Assembly (NCBI GenBank): GCA_045543095.1
Contig: JAZQMC010000014.1
Location: forward strand, 1 to 64,000
DNA length: 64,000 nucleotides
Direction of reading: 5' to 3'
DNA from: Fimenecus sp045543095
GTDB taxonomy: Bacteria > Bacillota > Clostridia > Oscillospirales > Acutalibacteraceae
Made by a program: the position numbers and the translations under genes. Positions 41,928-51,806 of the stretch are shown piece by piece (within the stretch, counting starts at the first letter, position 1; every line of letters begins with the position of its first letter). The notes beneath the pieces are model-generated. The model saw nothing but the letters and a program-made list of their open reading frames with translations, was not told the DNA's origin and searched no databases.

Positions 41928-42641
41928 TTATTGTTTTTTAGCCCTTGCCATTGCCTTTTGGGCTTTTTCTTTTTCATCACTTGCGTTTACAATCATAACT
42001 GAAACTGACCAGATAAGAATGCCGAGCAACATAAACAACACTCCGAAGAATGCACCCTCAAGTTTAATTGTTGTAACATCAATAAAACCTATGGCAATAT
42101 TGGCTATCGTACCCGAAATGTCAAACACATCTGAAATTGAAACCGCACCGCTGGTAATAGGGTTTGCAAAAAAGCTTGCAAAAGAAATCCATGAAGCAAG
42201 CATAGCAATAACACCGCCACCTGAAAGTGCCGTAATCACCTTTACTTTATTAGAAAATACTGCAAAGCCAAAAATTACAAGTGCAATTACAAGTGCAATT
42301 ACAAAGAAAATTACCGCAAATAATACTGCTCTAAGATATTGATTACCCCAAAGTGCACCAAAATCAAGATTTTCTGTTGGACTATCACCAATAATAAATG
42401 AAAGTGAGCTTGACGGGTCAAAAATATCCGCTATTGCATATTCAAAATATGTTCCTCCCGGGTCTTCCTCGCCGGTAAGAGTGTTCAAAAGCGTTGAAAT
42501 TTCTTCATGCTTAATGACAATAAATATCAACTTCATAAAATATGCTATCGGCAAAGTTGCCAATGCCATAACAGCAGTTACAACTCTGTAAACCACATCA
42601 AAGCCTGTAGTTTTTCTTTTGATTTTATTTGTTTTACTCAT
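41928..42641 (-). CDS. Four-helix membrane protein of unknown function
   Basis: The 237-residue product has hydrophobic segments near 15-45, 105-130, 135-160 and 195-220, and a Lys/Ala-rich end. No family recognised. AGGTGAT precedes ATG 42641. It follows glnS by 12 bases and ends just before the terminator, so it is the last gene of the gltX-glnS operon. Confidence 0.65.
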   Translation of the reverse strand: MSKTNKIKRKTTGFDVVYRVVTAVMALATLPIAYFMKLIFIVIKHEEISTLLNTLTGEEDPGGTYFEYAIADIFDPSSSLSFIIGDSPTENLDFGALWGNQYLRAVLFAVIFFVIALVIALVIFGFAVFSNKVKVITALSGGGVIAMLASWISFASFFANPITSGAVSISDVFDISGTIANIAIGFIDVTTIKLEGAFFGVLFMLLGILIWSVSVMIVNASDEKEKAQKAMARAKKQ

Positions 42642-42653
42642 AATTATCACCTA

Positions 42654-44318
42654 TTATTTGCCCCAAGAAGAATTAAGCTGTACTGTTCTGTTAAACACAA
42701 CATTTTCTTCTGTTGAGGTAATATCTACACAGAAATAACCCTGACGCATAAACTGGAATGTATCGCCAACCTTGAGATTATCTTTAAGACCACCTTCGAT
42801 TAAGCAGTCTTTAAGAACAGCAAGTGAATCGGGGTTAAGATTTTCTGTGAATGCCCCCGCACTTTCGTCGGATGGGTTTTCTTTATTGAAAAGTCTGTCG
42901 TAAAGACGAACTTCTGCTTTAAATGAGTCTGCTTCGCTTACCCAATGAAGAGTACCCTTAACCTTTCTGCCGTCAGGTGAATTACCGCCACGGCTTTCGG
43001 GGTCATAAGTACAATGAACGCAAGTAACATTTCCGTTTTCGTCGGTGTCATAGCCAACACACTTAACGAAATATGCACTCTTAAGACGAACTTCGTTTCC
43101 GGGGAAGAGTCTGAAATACTTTTTAACAGGCTCAACCATAAAGTCTTCCTGCTCAACATAAATCGTCTTGCCGAAAGTCACCTTTCTTGTGCCCATTTCA
43201 GGGTGTTCAGGATGAATTTCAACATCTAAAGTTTCTGTTTTATCCTCGGGGTAGTTATCAATAACAACCTTTAACGGACGAAGAACTGCCATTGCTCTTG
43301 GTGCATTTGCATTGAGTTCATCACGAACGCAAGACTCTAAAAGACCGTAGTCAACAACTGAATATGCTTTTGAAACACCGATTTTTTCGCAGAAATTACG
43401 GATTGCCGCTGCGGGATAACCGCGTCTTCTCATACCGCTGAGTGTTGCCATTCTCGGGTCATTCCAACCATCTACTATACCCTCGTTTACAAGTGCCAAG
43501 CATTTTCTCTTACTTGTAAGGCAGTAGTTAAGGTTAAGGCGGGCAAACTCAATCTGTCTTGGTGGCATTTCTATATCAAGTGCCTGTAAGAACCAATCAT
43601 AAAGCGGTCTATGGTTTTCAAACTCAAGTGAACAAAGAGAATGAGTAACACCCTCTCTTGCATCTGACAAAGGATGTGCAAAGTCATACATAGGATATAC
43701 ACACCATTTATCACCGGTCTGATGATGTGGCACATGAGCAATTCTATAAATAACAGGGTCACGCATATTGATGTTTGATGATGCCATATCAATCTTTGCA
43801 CGAAGAACTCTTGCACCGTTGGGGAACTCACCGTCAGTCATTCTCTTGAATAAATCAAGATTTTCTTCGATGCTTCTTTCTCTGTAGGGGCTGTTTTTAC
43901 CGGGTTCTGTAAGAGTACCGCGATATTCTCTGATTTCGTCAGCAGAAAGGTCATCGACATAGGCAAGACCTTTTTCAATAAGTTTTACTGCACATTCATA
44001 GATGTAATCAAAATAGCTTGATGCAAAAAGGCATTTGTTCCACTTGAATCCAAGCCATTCAATGTCCTCTTTAATAGCATCAATATATTCGGTATCTTCT
44101 TTTTGCGGATTTGTGTCATCAAGTCGAAGATTGCACTCACCCTTATATTTGTTTGATGTGCTGAAGTTAATGCAGATAGCTTTTGCGTGGCCAATGTGAA
44201 GATAACCGTTTGGCTCGGGCGGAAAACGAGTCTGCACCTTATTATACACGCCTTTTTCAAGGTCTTCGTCAATGAAATCGTGTATAAAATTTGAAGTAGT
44301 TGTAATAATTTCTTCCAT
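42654..44318 (-). CDS. glnS: Glutaminyl-tRNA synthetase
   Basis: The 554-residue class I synthetase has the HIGH-type motif PPEPNGYLHIGHAKAI, a Rossmann fold and a C-terminal anticodon-binding beta-barrel. The KMSKS loop is the GlnRS form LTSKRKC. Direct charging of tRNA-Gln suggests that amidation of Glu-tRNA-Gln is not the only route here. It is 12 bases after gltX. Confidence 0.95.
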   Translation of the reverse strand: MEEIITTTSNFIHDFIDEDLEKGVYNKVQTRFPPEPNGYLHIGHAKAICINFSTSNKYKGECNLRLDDTNPQKEDTEYIDAIKEDIEWLGFKWNKCLFASSYFDYIYECAVKLIEKGLAYVDDLSADEIREYRGTLTEPGKNSPYRERSIEENLDLFKRMTDGEFPNGARVLRAKIDMASSNINMRDPVIYRIAHVPHHQTGDKWCVYPMYDFAHPLSDAREGVTHSLCSLEFENHRPLYDWFLQALDIEMPPRQIEFARLNLNYCLTSKRKCLALVNEGIVDGWNDPRMATLSGMRRRGYPAAAIRNFCEKIGVSKAYSVVDYGLLESCVRDELNANAPRAMAVLRPLKVVIDNYPEDKTETLDVEIHPEHPEMGTRKVTFGKTIYVEQEDFMVEPVKKYFRLFPGNEVRLKSAYFVKCVGYDTDENGNVTCVHCTYDPESRGGNSPDGRKVKGTLHWVSEADSFKAEVRLYDRLFNKENPSDESAGAFTENLNPDSLAVLKDCLIEGGLKDNLKVGDTFQFMRQGYFCVDITSTEENVVFNRTVQLNSSWGK

Positions 44319-44330
44319 AATTTTGCCTCT

Positions 44331-45986
44331 TTATGCTTTGTATGAATTTATCGCGTCATCAATTCTGCTCATCACTTCGTTAGTGCCTAAAATCTGCATA
44401 ATATAATACAAATCAGGTGTGTTTGTGCGAGAAGTAACTGCAACACGAATAACTGTTGAAACATCACCCACGTGACCTTTGAACGCATCGGGATTTTGCT
44501 TATATTCTTTAACATTGGGAGTAAATCCGCAAGCAGAACAAAGCTCTTTGATTTTATTGAACCATTCTTCCTTACTGTCGTCTGCGGAATAGATTTCCTT
44601 ATACTTTGTAAGAATTTCAACTGCGTCTTCTTTGTTTATATGGTCGGGTAGAGTATAATCTGCGTCATACAATTCGTTATAGAAATATGAAACATAATTT
44701 TCCACTTCTTCCCAACAAGCAATATCTTTACGGGGTTTCGGATTTTCACGGTCAATGTTTAGAATTGCAGTTGCTTTTTCTTTATCGTCAACAAAGAGTG
44801 CATAAAGCACCTCGTTGTAATCCATAGCCCAATCGGTAACCAGTTTGTAAACCTGCTTTGCGGTCATAACAGAAATAACATTCTTTGATACGTCGTTAAA
44901 TTTAACCATATCAAAAAGTGCACCTGAAACGCTCATCTTTTTAAGGTTAAACGGGAATTTACTGATATCTTCTGTCTTATTAGCCTTTCTCCATTCCTCA
45001 AAGTTGGAATTGAGAATTGTGAGCATATATTCCTTAACTGATGCTTCAGGATAACCCTTTTCAATGTAGTAAGAAACATTTGCCTCGGGGTCTTTTCTCT
45101 TTGAAAGCTTACGCTTGCCACCATTTTCTTCTTTCATAATAGGGGCAATATGAGCGTATTTTACTGGTTTGAAGCCGCAAGCTCTGAAAAGCTCAATATG
45201 AAGCGGAACTGAAGCAATCCACTCATCACCACGGACAACGTGAGTTGTGTGCATTAAGTGGTCATCAATAGCGTGGGCAAAATGATATGTGGGAATTCCG
45301 TCTGCCTTTAAAATAACAACGTCATTCACGTTTTCGCTCATTTCAATTTTACCCTTAATCATATCGTCAAACTTGATTTTTCTTGAAATATCACCCGTTG
45401 AACGAAGACGTACAGTAAACGGAACTCCTGCGTTGATTTTCTCAATGATTTCTTCATCAGTAAGGTCACGGCATTTTGCATAAGAATCATAATAACCTTT
45501 AATGTCTTCATTTTCCTGTTTTGCTCTAATTTCATCAAGGTCTTCGGGAGTACAGAAACAAGGATAAGCCTTGCCCTCTTCCATAAGTTTCTTTGCAAAA
45601 GCACGATAAATTGCACGGCGATGGCTTTGTGTGTAAGGTCCATAGTTACCAAATTCTGTATTAAAGCCCGTAACACCCTCGTCAGGTGAAACACCGAAAG
45701 CCTTAAGACCTGTTACGATACCTGTAACGCCGTCTTCAACTTCACGTTTTTTGTCCGTGTCTTCAATACGGAGCATAAACACGCCGTTTGTTGTGTCCGC
45801 AGTAAGCTTTGATGCAAAACCTGCGTAAAGTCCGCCAAAGTGTAAGTAACCTGTGGGGCTTGGAGCAAATCTTGTTACTCTTGCACCCTCGGGTAAATCT
45901 CTTGCAGGATAAAGTTCTTCATAATATTCTGTGGACTTGTCCACATCGCTGAAAATTAAATCAGCAATTTTTTTGCAGTCTGTCAA
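44331..45986 (-). CDS. gltX: Glutamyl-tRNA synthetase
   Basis: The 551-residue class I synthetase has FAPSPTGYLHFGGLYAGF (HIGH region) and KLSKRKDPEANVSYY (KMSKS region). Its length is above the usual 470-500 residues. The start is TTG 45986, eight bases after GAGG. It heads an operon with glnS and a membrane protein. Confidence 0.94.
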   Translation of the reverse strand: MTDCKKIADLIFSDVDKSTEYYEELYPARDLPEGARVTRFAPSPTGYLHFGGLYAGFASKLTADTTNGVFMLRIEDTDKKREVEDGVTGIVTGLKAFGVSPDEGVTGFNTEFGNYGPYTQSHRRAIYRAFAKKLMEEGKAYPCFCTPEDLDEIRAKQENEDIKGYYDSYAKCRDLTDEEIIEKINAGVPFTVRLRSTGDISRKIKFDDMIKGKIEMSENVNDVVILKADGIPTYHFAHAIDDHLMHTTHVVRGDEWIASVPLHIELFRACGFKPVKYAHIAPIMKEENGGKRKLSKRKDPEANVSYYIEKGYPEASVKEYMLTILNSNFEEWRKANKTEDISKFPFNLKKMSVSGALFDMVKFNDVSKNVISVMTAKQVYKLVTDWAMDYNEVLYALFVDDKEKATAILNIDRENPKPRKDIACWEEVENYVSYFYNELYDADYTLPDHINKEDAVEILTKYKEIYSADDSKEEWFNKIKELCSACGFTPNVKEYKQNPDAFKGHVGDVSTVIRVAVTSRTNTPDLYYIMQILGTNEVMSRIDDAINSYKA

Positions 45987-46008
45987 TGTATATACCTCAT
46001 TTGTATAG

Positions 46009-46070
46009 TGTCATTCTGAGCGTAGCGAAGAATCTCGAGATTCTTCGTCGTTTTACTCCTCAGAATGACA
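46009..46070. repeat. TGTCATTCTGAG palindromic repeat, copy 1
   Basis: TGTCATTCTGA at the left and TCAGAATGACA at the right, with an inner AGAATCTC / GAGATTCT dyad, form a long hairpin of about 62 bp. A second copy is at 55791-55862. The family is widespread in gut Firmicutes. Confidence 0.75.
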
Positions 46071-46087
46071 TTTATTTAGTTTGATTT

Positions 46088-46942
46088 TCATTCGGGAAGA
46101 ATTGCGTTTGTTGTAATGTACTTAACACCCTGACTCATCATTGCATCAAGCATTTCTTTGGTGTCAACTGTCCAGCAAGCCGCAAGAAGATTGTTATGAT
46201 GAATTTTCTGAATCATTTCGGGTTTCTTAACATTGCGTGACGCCTCAAATGCCACACCATTATTATTTTCAATGCATTCCTGAAGTTTTTCGTCAGTAAT
46301 TGCGTGCATAAGATACCAGAGTTCCATATCGGGTGAAAGCAAACGGAATTGACGAAGCACGTCCTTATGGAAAGAAATAAGAATTACGCTATCTTCAATT
46401 TCATATTTACGGATAATCTCAAGCAAATCTGCAACCTTTTCAACACGCTTGTCCTTAACCTCAATCATAGGTCTGATATTCGCCTCTTTGCAGATTTCAA
46501 TGAATTCTTCAACAAGGATAATTCCTGCGTCGGGATAATCTTTGATATTTGCACCGTTTGTATATTTTATTTTTGAAAGAGTGTCAGCAAAGGACATCTT
46601 TTTAACATCGCCCTTTTCCTTTGCCATTGACTGAAGCATGTGGTCGTGAATAATTACCCATTTGCCGTCAGTTGTGCAATGAACATCACATTCAAGAGCA
46701 TAATAATTGTATTTCGCCGCCTGTTTGAAGGCTTCAAGAGAGTTTTCGGGAGCTACCGAAGAAAGTCCTCTGTGAGCAGTAAGGTTAATGCCCTCTTTAC
46801 CCTGTGCAATTTCTGAAAACTTTAATGTATCCTTTGCGTTTTTTGCACCATAGCGAACATCAACATAAGCCTTTCGAGCTCCTGCCGCAAGAACTGCAGT
46901 GGGAATTGCAAATCCTAAAAACTTTTTTGTACTCTTTTTCAT
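46088..46942 (-). CDS. Glycerophosphodiester phosphodiesterase
   Basis: The 284-residue product has an N-terminal signal-anchor helix and the GDPD TIM barrel. Visible motifs are LTAHRGLSSVAPENSLEAF with the catalytic His/Arg and Glu, LECDVHCTTDGKWVIIHD with metal ligands, and PMIEVKDKR. It would release glycerol-3-phosphate from glycerophosphodiesters or lipoteichoic acid at the membrane. Confidence 0.9.
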   Translation of the reverse strand: MKKSTKKFLGFAIPTAVLAAGARKAYVDVRYGAKNAKDTLKFSEIAQGKEGINLTAHRGLSSVAPENSLEAFKQAAKYNYYALECDVHCTTDGKWVIIHDHMLQSMAKEKGDVKKMSFADTLSKIKYTNGANIKDYPDAGIILVEEFIEICKEANIRPMIEVKDKRVEKVADLLEIIRKYEIEDSVILISFHKDVLRQFRLLSPDMELWYLMHAITDEKLQECIENNNGVAFEASRNVKKPEMIQKIHHNNLLAACWTVDTKEMLDAMMSQGVKYITTNAILPE

Positions 46943-47085
46943 TTAAAATCTCCCCATCTGTTTATAAAAATACACATAATTATACAATTATAAAATATTA
47001 TACAACAACTGATAAAAAAAGTAAACTGTAATATTGAATATTTTTTGTTTATTTAAGTTGAACTTGAAATACAAAAGGTAATTAC

Positions 47086-47321
47086 AAATTGGAGTTTGTC
47101 GAAATGCAAAATGCAAAGTGCAAAGTGCAAAATATCGGGTCTGCGACGCGATTTTATATTATAACTAAAATATGGTGAGTTGTAGGGGCTGACGACTCGG
47201 CAGCCCGTTCTAAAGTATGCAATCAAACTACAACGGGACGCCGTGGTCGTCGTCCCCTACAAAGTTTGATGGTCGATTTTAATGATATATTAAATTAAAA
47301 AAATTCGACAAATTCAATTTT
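47086..47321. repeat. MITE-like element, copy 3
   Basis: The left end AAATTGGAGTTTGTCG (47086-47101) and the right end CGACAAATTCAATTTT (47306-47321) match copies 1 and 2. The interior is different: it contains the GCAAAATGCAAAGTG repeat (47104-47153) and a 79-bp hairpin (47183-47261) with TTGTAGGGG / CCCCTACAA arms. It fills most of the 485-base gap 46943-47427. Confidence 0.65.
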
Positions 47322-47364
47322 GTTGTAAACAAAATCTGCGAAAAATATACCAAAAATACCGCAC

Positions 47365-47393
47365 TTGCCATTTTTATTAATTTGTGATATACT
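47365..47393 (+). promoter_or_regulatory. Promoter of the M23-HprK-PqqD-ABC operon
   Basis: TTGCCA (47365-47370), a 17-nt spacer and TATACT (47388-47393) lie 34 bases before the start codon. Confidence 0.7.
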
Positions 47394-47427
47394 TTAGATA
47401 TATATGCGTTCAAATGAGGAATGAATT

Positions 47428-49143
47428 ATGTCAGAAATCATTTACAACCAAATATACTATCTTGGTATTCAGACTATCCGCTACGGAAAAAGATTTTTCC
47501 GCTGGCTTTTAAGTCTTTTGCTCAAGCCCGTAAAGGCTATCGGTACTTTGCTTTTTACAATCATTATTGTTGTTGATAAATTCGCCTTAAAAACCTTTCA
47601 CGAAATCGTTGACGAATTCCGCGAACTCTCTGCCGATGCCAAAAAGGTAACTTTCAAGCTTACATCCGAAAACGCAGGGGGTAAAATCGGCGTATTCAAA
47701 CGCTTAGGGCACTATATAAAGGTTGCCTATCGCAAATACAAAAAAGCGTTTTTATACGTTTTCAATATCGCTCTACCTGTTTTATCACTGATTTTGCTTT
47801 TCAATGTAATCAATGTATGGAACGATGTAACCTTTGCTCTTGAAATCAATTATAACGACCAGGTGATTGGTTATGTAAAAAGCGAAGCCGACTACAAAGA
47901 GGCTCGCGATTTGGCTTTTGACCGTCTTGACCTATCCGCTTCATCATCTTCAAGCACAACTGATGTAACCGAGCTTATCGGTGAAGCAGAATTCAAAATC
48001 AAGCCGGTTAAATTAAGCCAAATTAACAACTCATCAGAAGTATGCGACAAGCTTATTGAAAATTCTGAAACAAAAATTACCAATGCCTGCGGAATTTATG
48101 TTGATAACACATTTATCTGTGCCGTTAAAAACGAAACTGATGCATTAAGTGTTCTTGACAACATTCTTGCCGAGCACGAAACAGGCGAAGCAAACGCAGT
48201 GGTAAGCTTTGTTGAAGACATTGAATATGTTCAAGGCCTTTACCCCGATAACACAAACACAGTAAAAGACGCTTCTTATCTCAACGAAAAGCTCAATTCA
48301 AAAAAGAGTGAGGCTGTTTATTATACTGTTCAGGCAGGCGATACAGTTTCAGAGATTGCCGAAAAATTCAATATGAAATCTTCTGAAATTTTCAACCTAA
48401 ATCCCAAACTTAAAGAAAACATTTATATAGGACAAAAAGTTCTTATTTCAAGAGATGTTAACTTTATTCAAGTTCAAGTGACCAAAACAGAAACCCGCAA
48501 GGTTGAAATCCCTCACGGAACAATCAAAGTCAACACAAGCAGTCTTTATAAAGGTGACACAAAGACTGTAACCAAAGGTGTTGACGGACTTCAAGAAGTT
48601 ACTGAACTTGTAACATATATCGACGGTGTCCGCATTTCTTCAAAAGAAGTTTCACGAACAACTATCCGCGAAACAGTTGATGAAAAGATTCAGGTTGGCA
48701 CAAAGACACAGAGTTTTTCATCGGGGTCAGGTGGCGGAAGTTACACCGGTGGCAAACTTGGTTGGCCCACAATCGGTGCTTATTCAATTTCTTCACGTTA
48801 CGGCTACCGTAATTTTGGTGACGGCTGGCACGGCGGTATTGATATTGTGCGTCCCGGCGGAAGCTCGGGCTGTACAGTTGTAGCGGCAGAGTCGGGCACA
48901 GTAACCTTTGCGGGTTGGTACGGTTCGGGCGGTTACACGGTAATTATAAATCACGGTGGCGGACTCACAACAATGTATTGTCACATGCAACCGGGTCTTA
49001 AAGTCCGTTCGGGACAACGCGTATCTCGCGGACAAGCTATCGGCAAAATCGGTGCCACGGGTTATGTAACAGGCGCTCACCTCCACTTCGAAGTTAAGGT
49101 GAACGGCAACAATGTAAACCCTGCACTTTATTTGGGAATATAA
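47428..49143 (+). CDS. Cell-wall M23 peptidase with LysM and G5 domains
   Basis: The 571-residue product has a cytoplasmic or juxtamembrane N-terminus with hydrophobic segments (about 22-55 and 108-128) and an outer part. LysM is at about 298-343 (YTVQAGDTVSEIAEKFNMKS), G5 at about 352-430, a Gly/Ser linker follows, and the zinc metallopeptidase M23 domain is at about 455-570 with HGGIDI and HLHFEV ligands. It would cut peptidoglycan cross-links. The next gene starts three bases after its stop. Confidence 0.93.
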   Translation: MSEIIYNQIYYLGIQTIRYGKRFFRWLLSLLLKPVKAIGTLLFTIIIVVDKFALKTFHEIVDEFRELSADAKKVTFKLTSENAGGKIGVFKRLGHYIKVAYRKYKKAFLYVFNIALPVLSLILLFNVINVWNDVTFALEINYNDQVIGYVKSEADYKEARDLAFDRLDLSASSSSSTTDVTELIGEAEFKIKPVKLSQINNSSEVCDKLIENSETKITNACGIYVDNTFICAVKNETDALSVLDNILAEHETGEANAVVSFVEDIEYVQGLYPDNTNTVKDASYLNEKLNSKKSEAVYYTVQAGDTVSEIAEKFNMKSSEIFNLNPKLKENIYIGQKVLISRDVNFIQVQVTKTETRKVEIPHGTIKVNTSSLYKGDTKTVTKGVDGLQEVTELVTYIDGVRISSKEVSRTTIRETVDEKIQVGTKTQSFSSGSGGGSYTGGKLGWPTIGAYSISSRYGYRNFGDGWHGGIDIVRPGGSSGCTVVAAESGTVTFAGWYGSGGYTVIINHGGGLTTMYCHMQPGLKVRSGQRVSRGQAIGKIGATGYVTGAHLHFEVKVNGNNVNPALYLGI

Positions 49144-49146
49144 ACT

Positions 49147-49866
49147 ATGGAACAATTTATTATTGCAGGTCACAAAACTGAATATCATGTGCGTGGAGAA
49201 TTGCTTCGTCAGCGTTCTGCACCTTATAAAGCAGAATTCGACAGCAAAGAAACCGCAATCCGTCTTAATATAAAAGAGGAGTTTTTCCAGAAGAAAAAAG
49301 AAGAAATCCCCTATATGACTCTTGATGAGCACGAATATATGTGGACTTGTGAAGCATTCTACAATGAGCTTTTACGCCACAACGGAATTATGCTTCACTC
49401 GTCATGTGTCGAAAAAGACGGTTATGCCTATCTTTTTTCTGCACGAAGCGGCACGGGTAAATCGACCCACACTCACCTTTGGCTTGAAAATCTTTCGGGA
49501 ACACGAATCATAAACGATGACAAGCCTGCACTTATATGTGAAGACGGAAAATGGTACGCTTGCGGAACTCCTTTTTCGGGTAAGACTGACGAAAATCTCA
49601 ATGTAAAAATTCCGGTAAGAGCAATCATTTTTCTTCACAGAAGTGAAATAAATCAGGTGAAAAAAATGCCACCCGCACTTGCGGTCACCCAATTTCTTGA
49701 GCAAACAATCAACCCAACCGACCGCACTCTTGCAGAAAAAATGCTTGAATATACAGATTTAATTCTTCGCAATGTCCCTGTATTCTCTCTGGGCTGCAAT
49801 CTTGACCCCGAGGCAGCGGAAATTGCCTATAACGAAATAGAAAGGCTGATAAAAGATGAAAATTAA
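49147..49866 (+). CDS. HPr-kinase-like P-loop protein
   Basis: The 239-residue product has a Walker A loop in FSARSGTGKSTHTHLW (about 102) and INDDKPAL, as in HPr kinase/phosphorylase and PEP-carboxykinase-like folds. It lacks the N-terminal HprK domain, so it is not the catabolite kinase. Stand-alone proteins of this kind occur beside PqqD proteins and exporters in peptide-modification loci. Here it is coupled to pqqD by an 11-base overlap. Confidence 0.75.
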   Translation: MEQFIIAGHKTEYHVRGELLRQRSAPYKAEFDSKETAIRLNIKEEFFQKKKEEIPYMTLDEHEYMWTCEAFYNELLRHNGIMLHSSCVEKDGYAYLFSARSGTGKSTHTHLWLENLSGTRIINDDKPALICEDGKWYACGTPFSGKTDENLNVKIPVRAIIFLHRSEINQVKKMPPALAVTQFLEQTINPTDRTLAEKMLEYTDLILRNVPVFSLGCNLDPEAAEIAYNEIERLIKDEN

Positions 49867-50122
49867 AGACGGTTTTATCTTGAAAGATGTTGCAGGCAGT
49901 AAAATCGTTATTGCAACAGGCTCGGCAAGACTTGATTTTAACGGAGTTATGACCTTCAACGATGTTGGTGCGGCTGTTTTCAATTTACTTGACGGAACCA
50001 GAACCGTTGATGAAATCGCATCAAAAATCGCCGCTGACTACGGTGTTGATGTAACTATGGTTAAAACAGACGTAGAAAATCTTATTGAAAAAATGAGAAA
50101 GCATAATCTTATTGAAGAATGA
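49856..50122 (+). CDS. PqqD-like peptide-recognition protein
   Basis: The 88-residue product has FNDVGAAVFNLLDGTRTVDE and DVENLIEKMRKHNLIEE, the PqqD/RRE winged-helix pattern that binds leader peptides of ribosomal peptide products. It overlaps the kinase before and the ABC gene after (ATGA-type overlap). Confidence 0.82.
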   Translation: MKIKDGFILKDVAGSKIVIATGSARLDFNGVMTFNDVGAAVFNLLDGTRTVDEIASKIAADYGVDVTMVKTDVENLIEKMRKHNLIEE

Positions 50123-51777
50123 AAAACCAAAAAAATAACGAAATATCAGTTTTGAAATGGATATATGAGAATTGCGGTAAAAGACGACGCGAAGCGGTTA
50201 TACTTATAGTTCTTAATGCTTGGTCGGCTCTTTGCGTAACTCTTTTCGCAATGCTTTCAAAAACTGTTATGGATAATGCAGAAAGCCAGAATAGAGAGGC
50301 TTTAATAAAAAATGTAATAATTCTTTTTCTTGTGATTGCATCACAGATTATCTGCCGAATTATTTCTTCGTATATTGAGGCAGTTGGTCAGGGCAAAGCA
50401 GAAATTTCGCTTAAAACCCGCGTTTTTGCAAGTATTATTCACGGTGCTTATGCAAATTCTGCCGAACGTCACAGCGGTGACCTTATGACAAGGCTTACGG
50501 CAGATGTTCTTGCTGTAAGTGATACTTATGTGCATTTTCTACCCGCACTCACAGGGTTTGCAGTAAGAATATTTAGTGGCGGTATCGCACTTTTTATACT
50601 TGACCGCAGATTTGCAATAATTTTTATAATATGCGGGCTTATTCTTATAATTACCGCTGTCCTGCTTCGCCAGACTCTTAAAAATCTTCATCGCAGAGTT
50701 CAGGAAAAAGAGTCACGAGTACGCTCTTTTATGCAAGAAATGATTGAAAATCTTTTTGCAATAAAGGTATTCGGGGTTGAAGACAAGATTATCAACCGTT
50801 CAATCAGACAGCAAAAGAAATTCTATCGTGAAAAAGTTCGTAAAAAGAGTTTCACCATTCTCACTTCAATCGGATTTTCAATCGCCTTTGCAACCGGCTT
50901 TTTAGGTGCAATCGCTTACGGCTCTTACGGTGTGCTTGAGGGTGCAATGACTTTTGGTACAGTTGTTGCCATTATTCAACTTGTAAATCAGCTTCAGTCC
51001 CCCGTTATGGGAATTACCGGAATGTTACCCTCTTTCTTTGGAATGACCGCTTCGGCTCAACGCCTGATTGAAATTTCTTCAGAAGAGCACGAGCTTGAAA
51101 AAAATACCGATAAAATTGATTACAATAGTTTCAAAAGAATTAAGGCTTCACATATCTCTTTCGGTTACAGCGACGAAGTGGTTATTGAAGATTCTTCCTT
51201 CACCATTGAAAAAGGCGATTTTGTGGGTATAAAGGGTGCTTCGGGTGCAGGTAAATCCACTATCTTCAAGCTCATAACAGGTCTTTACACCGCCAATGAG
51301 GGTGAAATTCACATTGAAACCACTTACGGCAATATTCCTTGTAAAGAAGCGAGAAATCTTTACTCAGTTGTTCCTCAAGGTAATATGCTTTTCAGCGGTA
51401 CAATCCTCGAAAATCTAACCTTGCTTCGTCCCCAAGCCACCGAAGATGAAATCAGAACCGCCTTAAATGATGCTTGTGCAGATTTCGTGTATGACCTTGA
51501 AAACGGTCTTGATTTTGTTCTTGGCGAAGATGGTGCAGGAATTTCAGAAGGCCAGGCACAACGTCTTGCAATTGCCCGTGCACTTCTCGGCAACAGAAAA
51601 ATCATACTTATGGACGAAGCAACAAGTGCTCTTGATGTTATCAGCGAAGAAACTGTTCTCCAGAACCTTGTTTCAAGAAACGACCTTACGGTTCTTTTTA
51701 TCACTCACAGAGAATCAGTTCTTGAAAAATGCAGAAGAGTTATTACTGTTTCTGATAAAAAGATTTACGAAAATTGA
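50119..51777 (+). CDS. ABC exporter, fused permease and ATPase
   Basis: The 552-residue half-transporter has six membrane helices (1-320) and an ATPase domain with Walker A GASGAGKST, signature ISEGQAQRLAIARAL (Glu in place of the second Gly) and Walker B KIILMDEATSALD. No peptidase C39 domain. Last gene of the cassette; it would export the cassette's product, probably a peptide or lipid. ATG overlaps the pqqD stop. Confidence 0.88.
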   Translation: MKNQKNNEISVLKWIYENCGKRRREAVILIVLNAWSALCVTLFAMLSKTVMDNAESQNREALIKNVIILFLVIASQIICRIISSYIEAVGQGKAEISLKTRVFASIIHGAYANSAERHSGDLMTRLTADVLAVSDTYVHFLPALTGFAVRIFSGGIALFILDRRFAIIFIICGLILIITAVLLRQTLKNLHRRVQEKESRVRSFMQEMIENLFAIKVFGVEDKIINRSIRQQKKFYREKVRKKSFTILTSIGFSIAFATGFLGAIAYGSYGVLEGAMTFGTVVAIIQLVNQLQSPVMGITGMLPSFFGMTASAQRLIEISSEEHELEKNTDKIDYNSFKRIKASHISFGYSDEVVIEDSSFTIEKGDFVGIKGASGAGKSTIFKLITGLYTANEGEIHIETTYGNIPCKEARNLYSVVPQGNMLFSGTILENLTLLRPQATEDEIRTALNDACADFVYDLENGLDFVLGEDGAGISEGQAQRLAIARALLGNRKIILMDEATSALDVISEETVLQNLVSRNDLTVLFITHRESVLEKCRRVITVSDKKIYEN

Positions 51778-51806
51778 TTTCCGATGTAAAAACTTATTAA
51801 AAAGGA

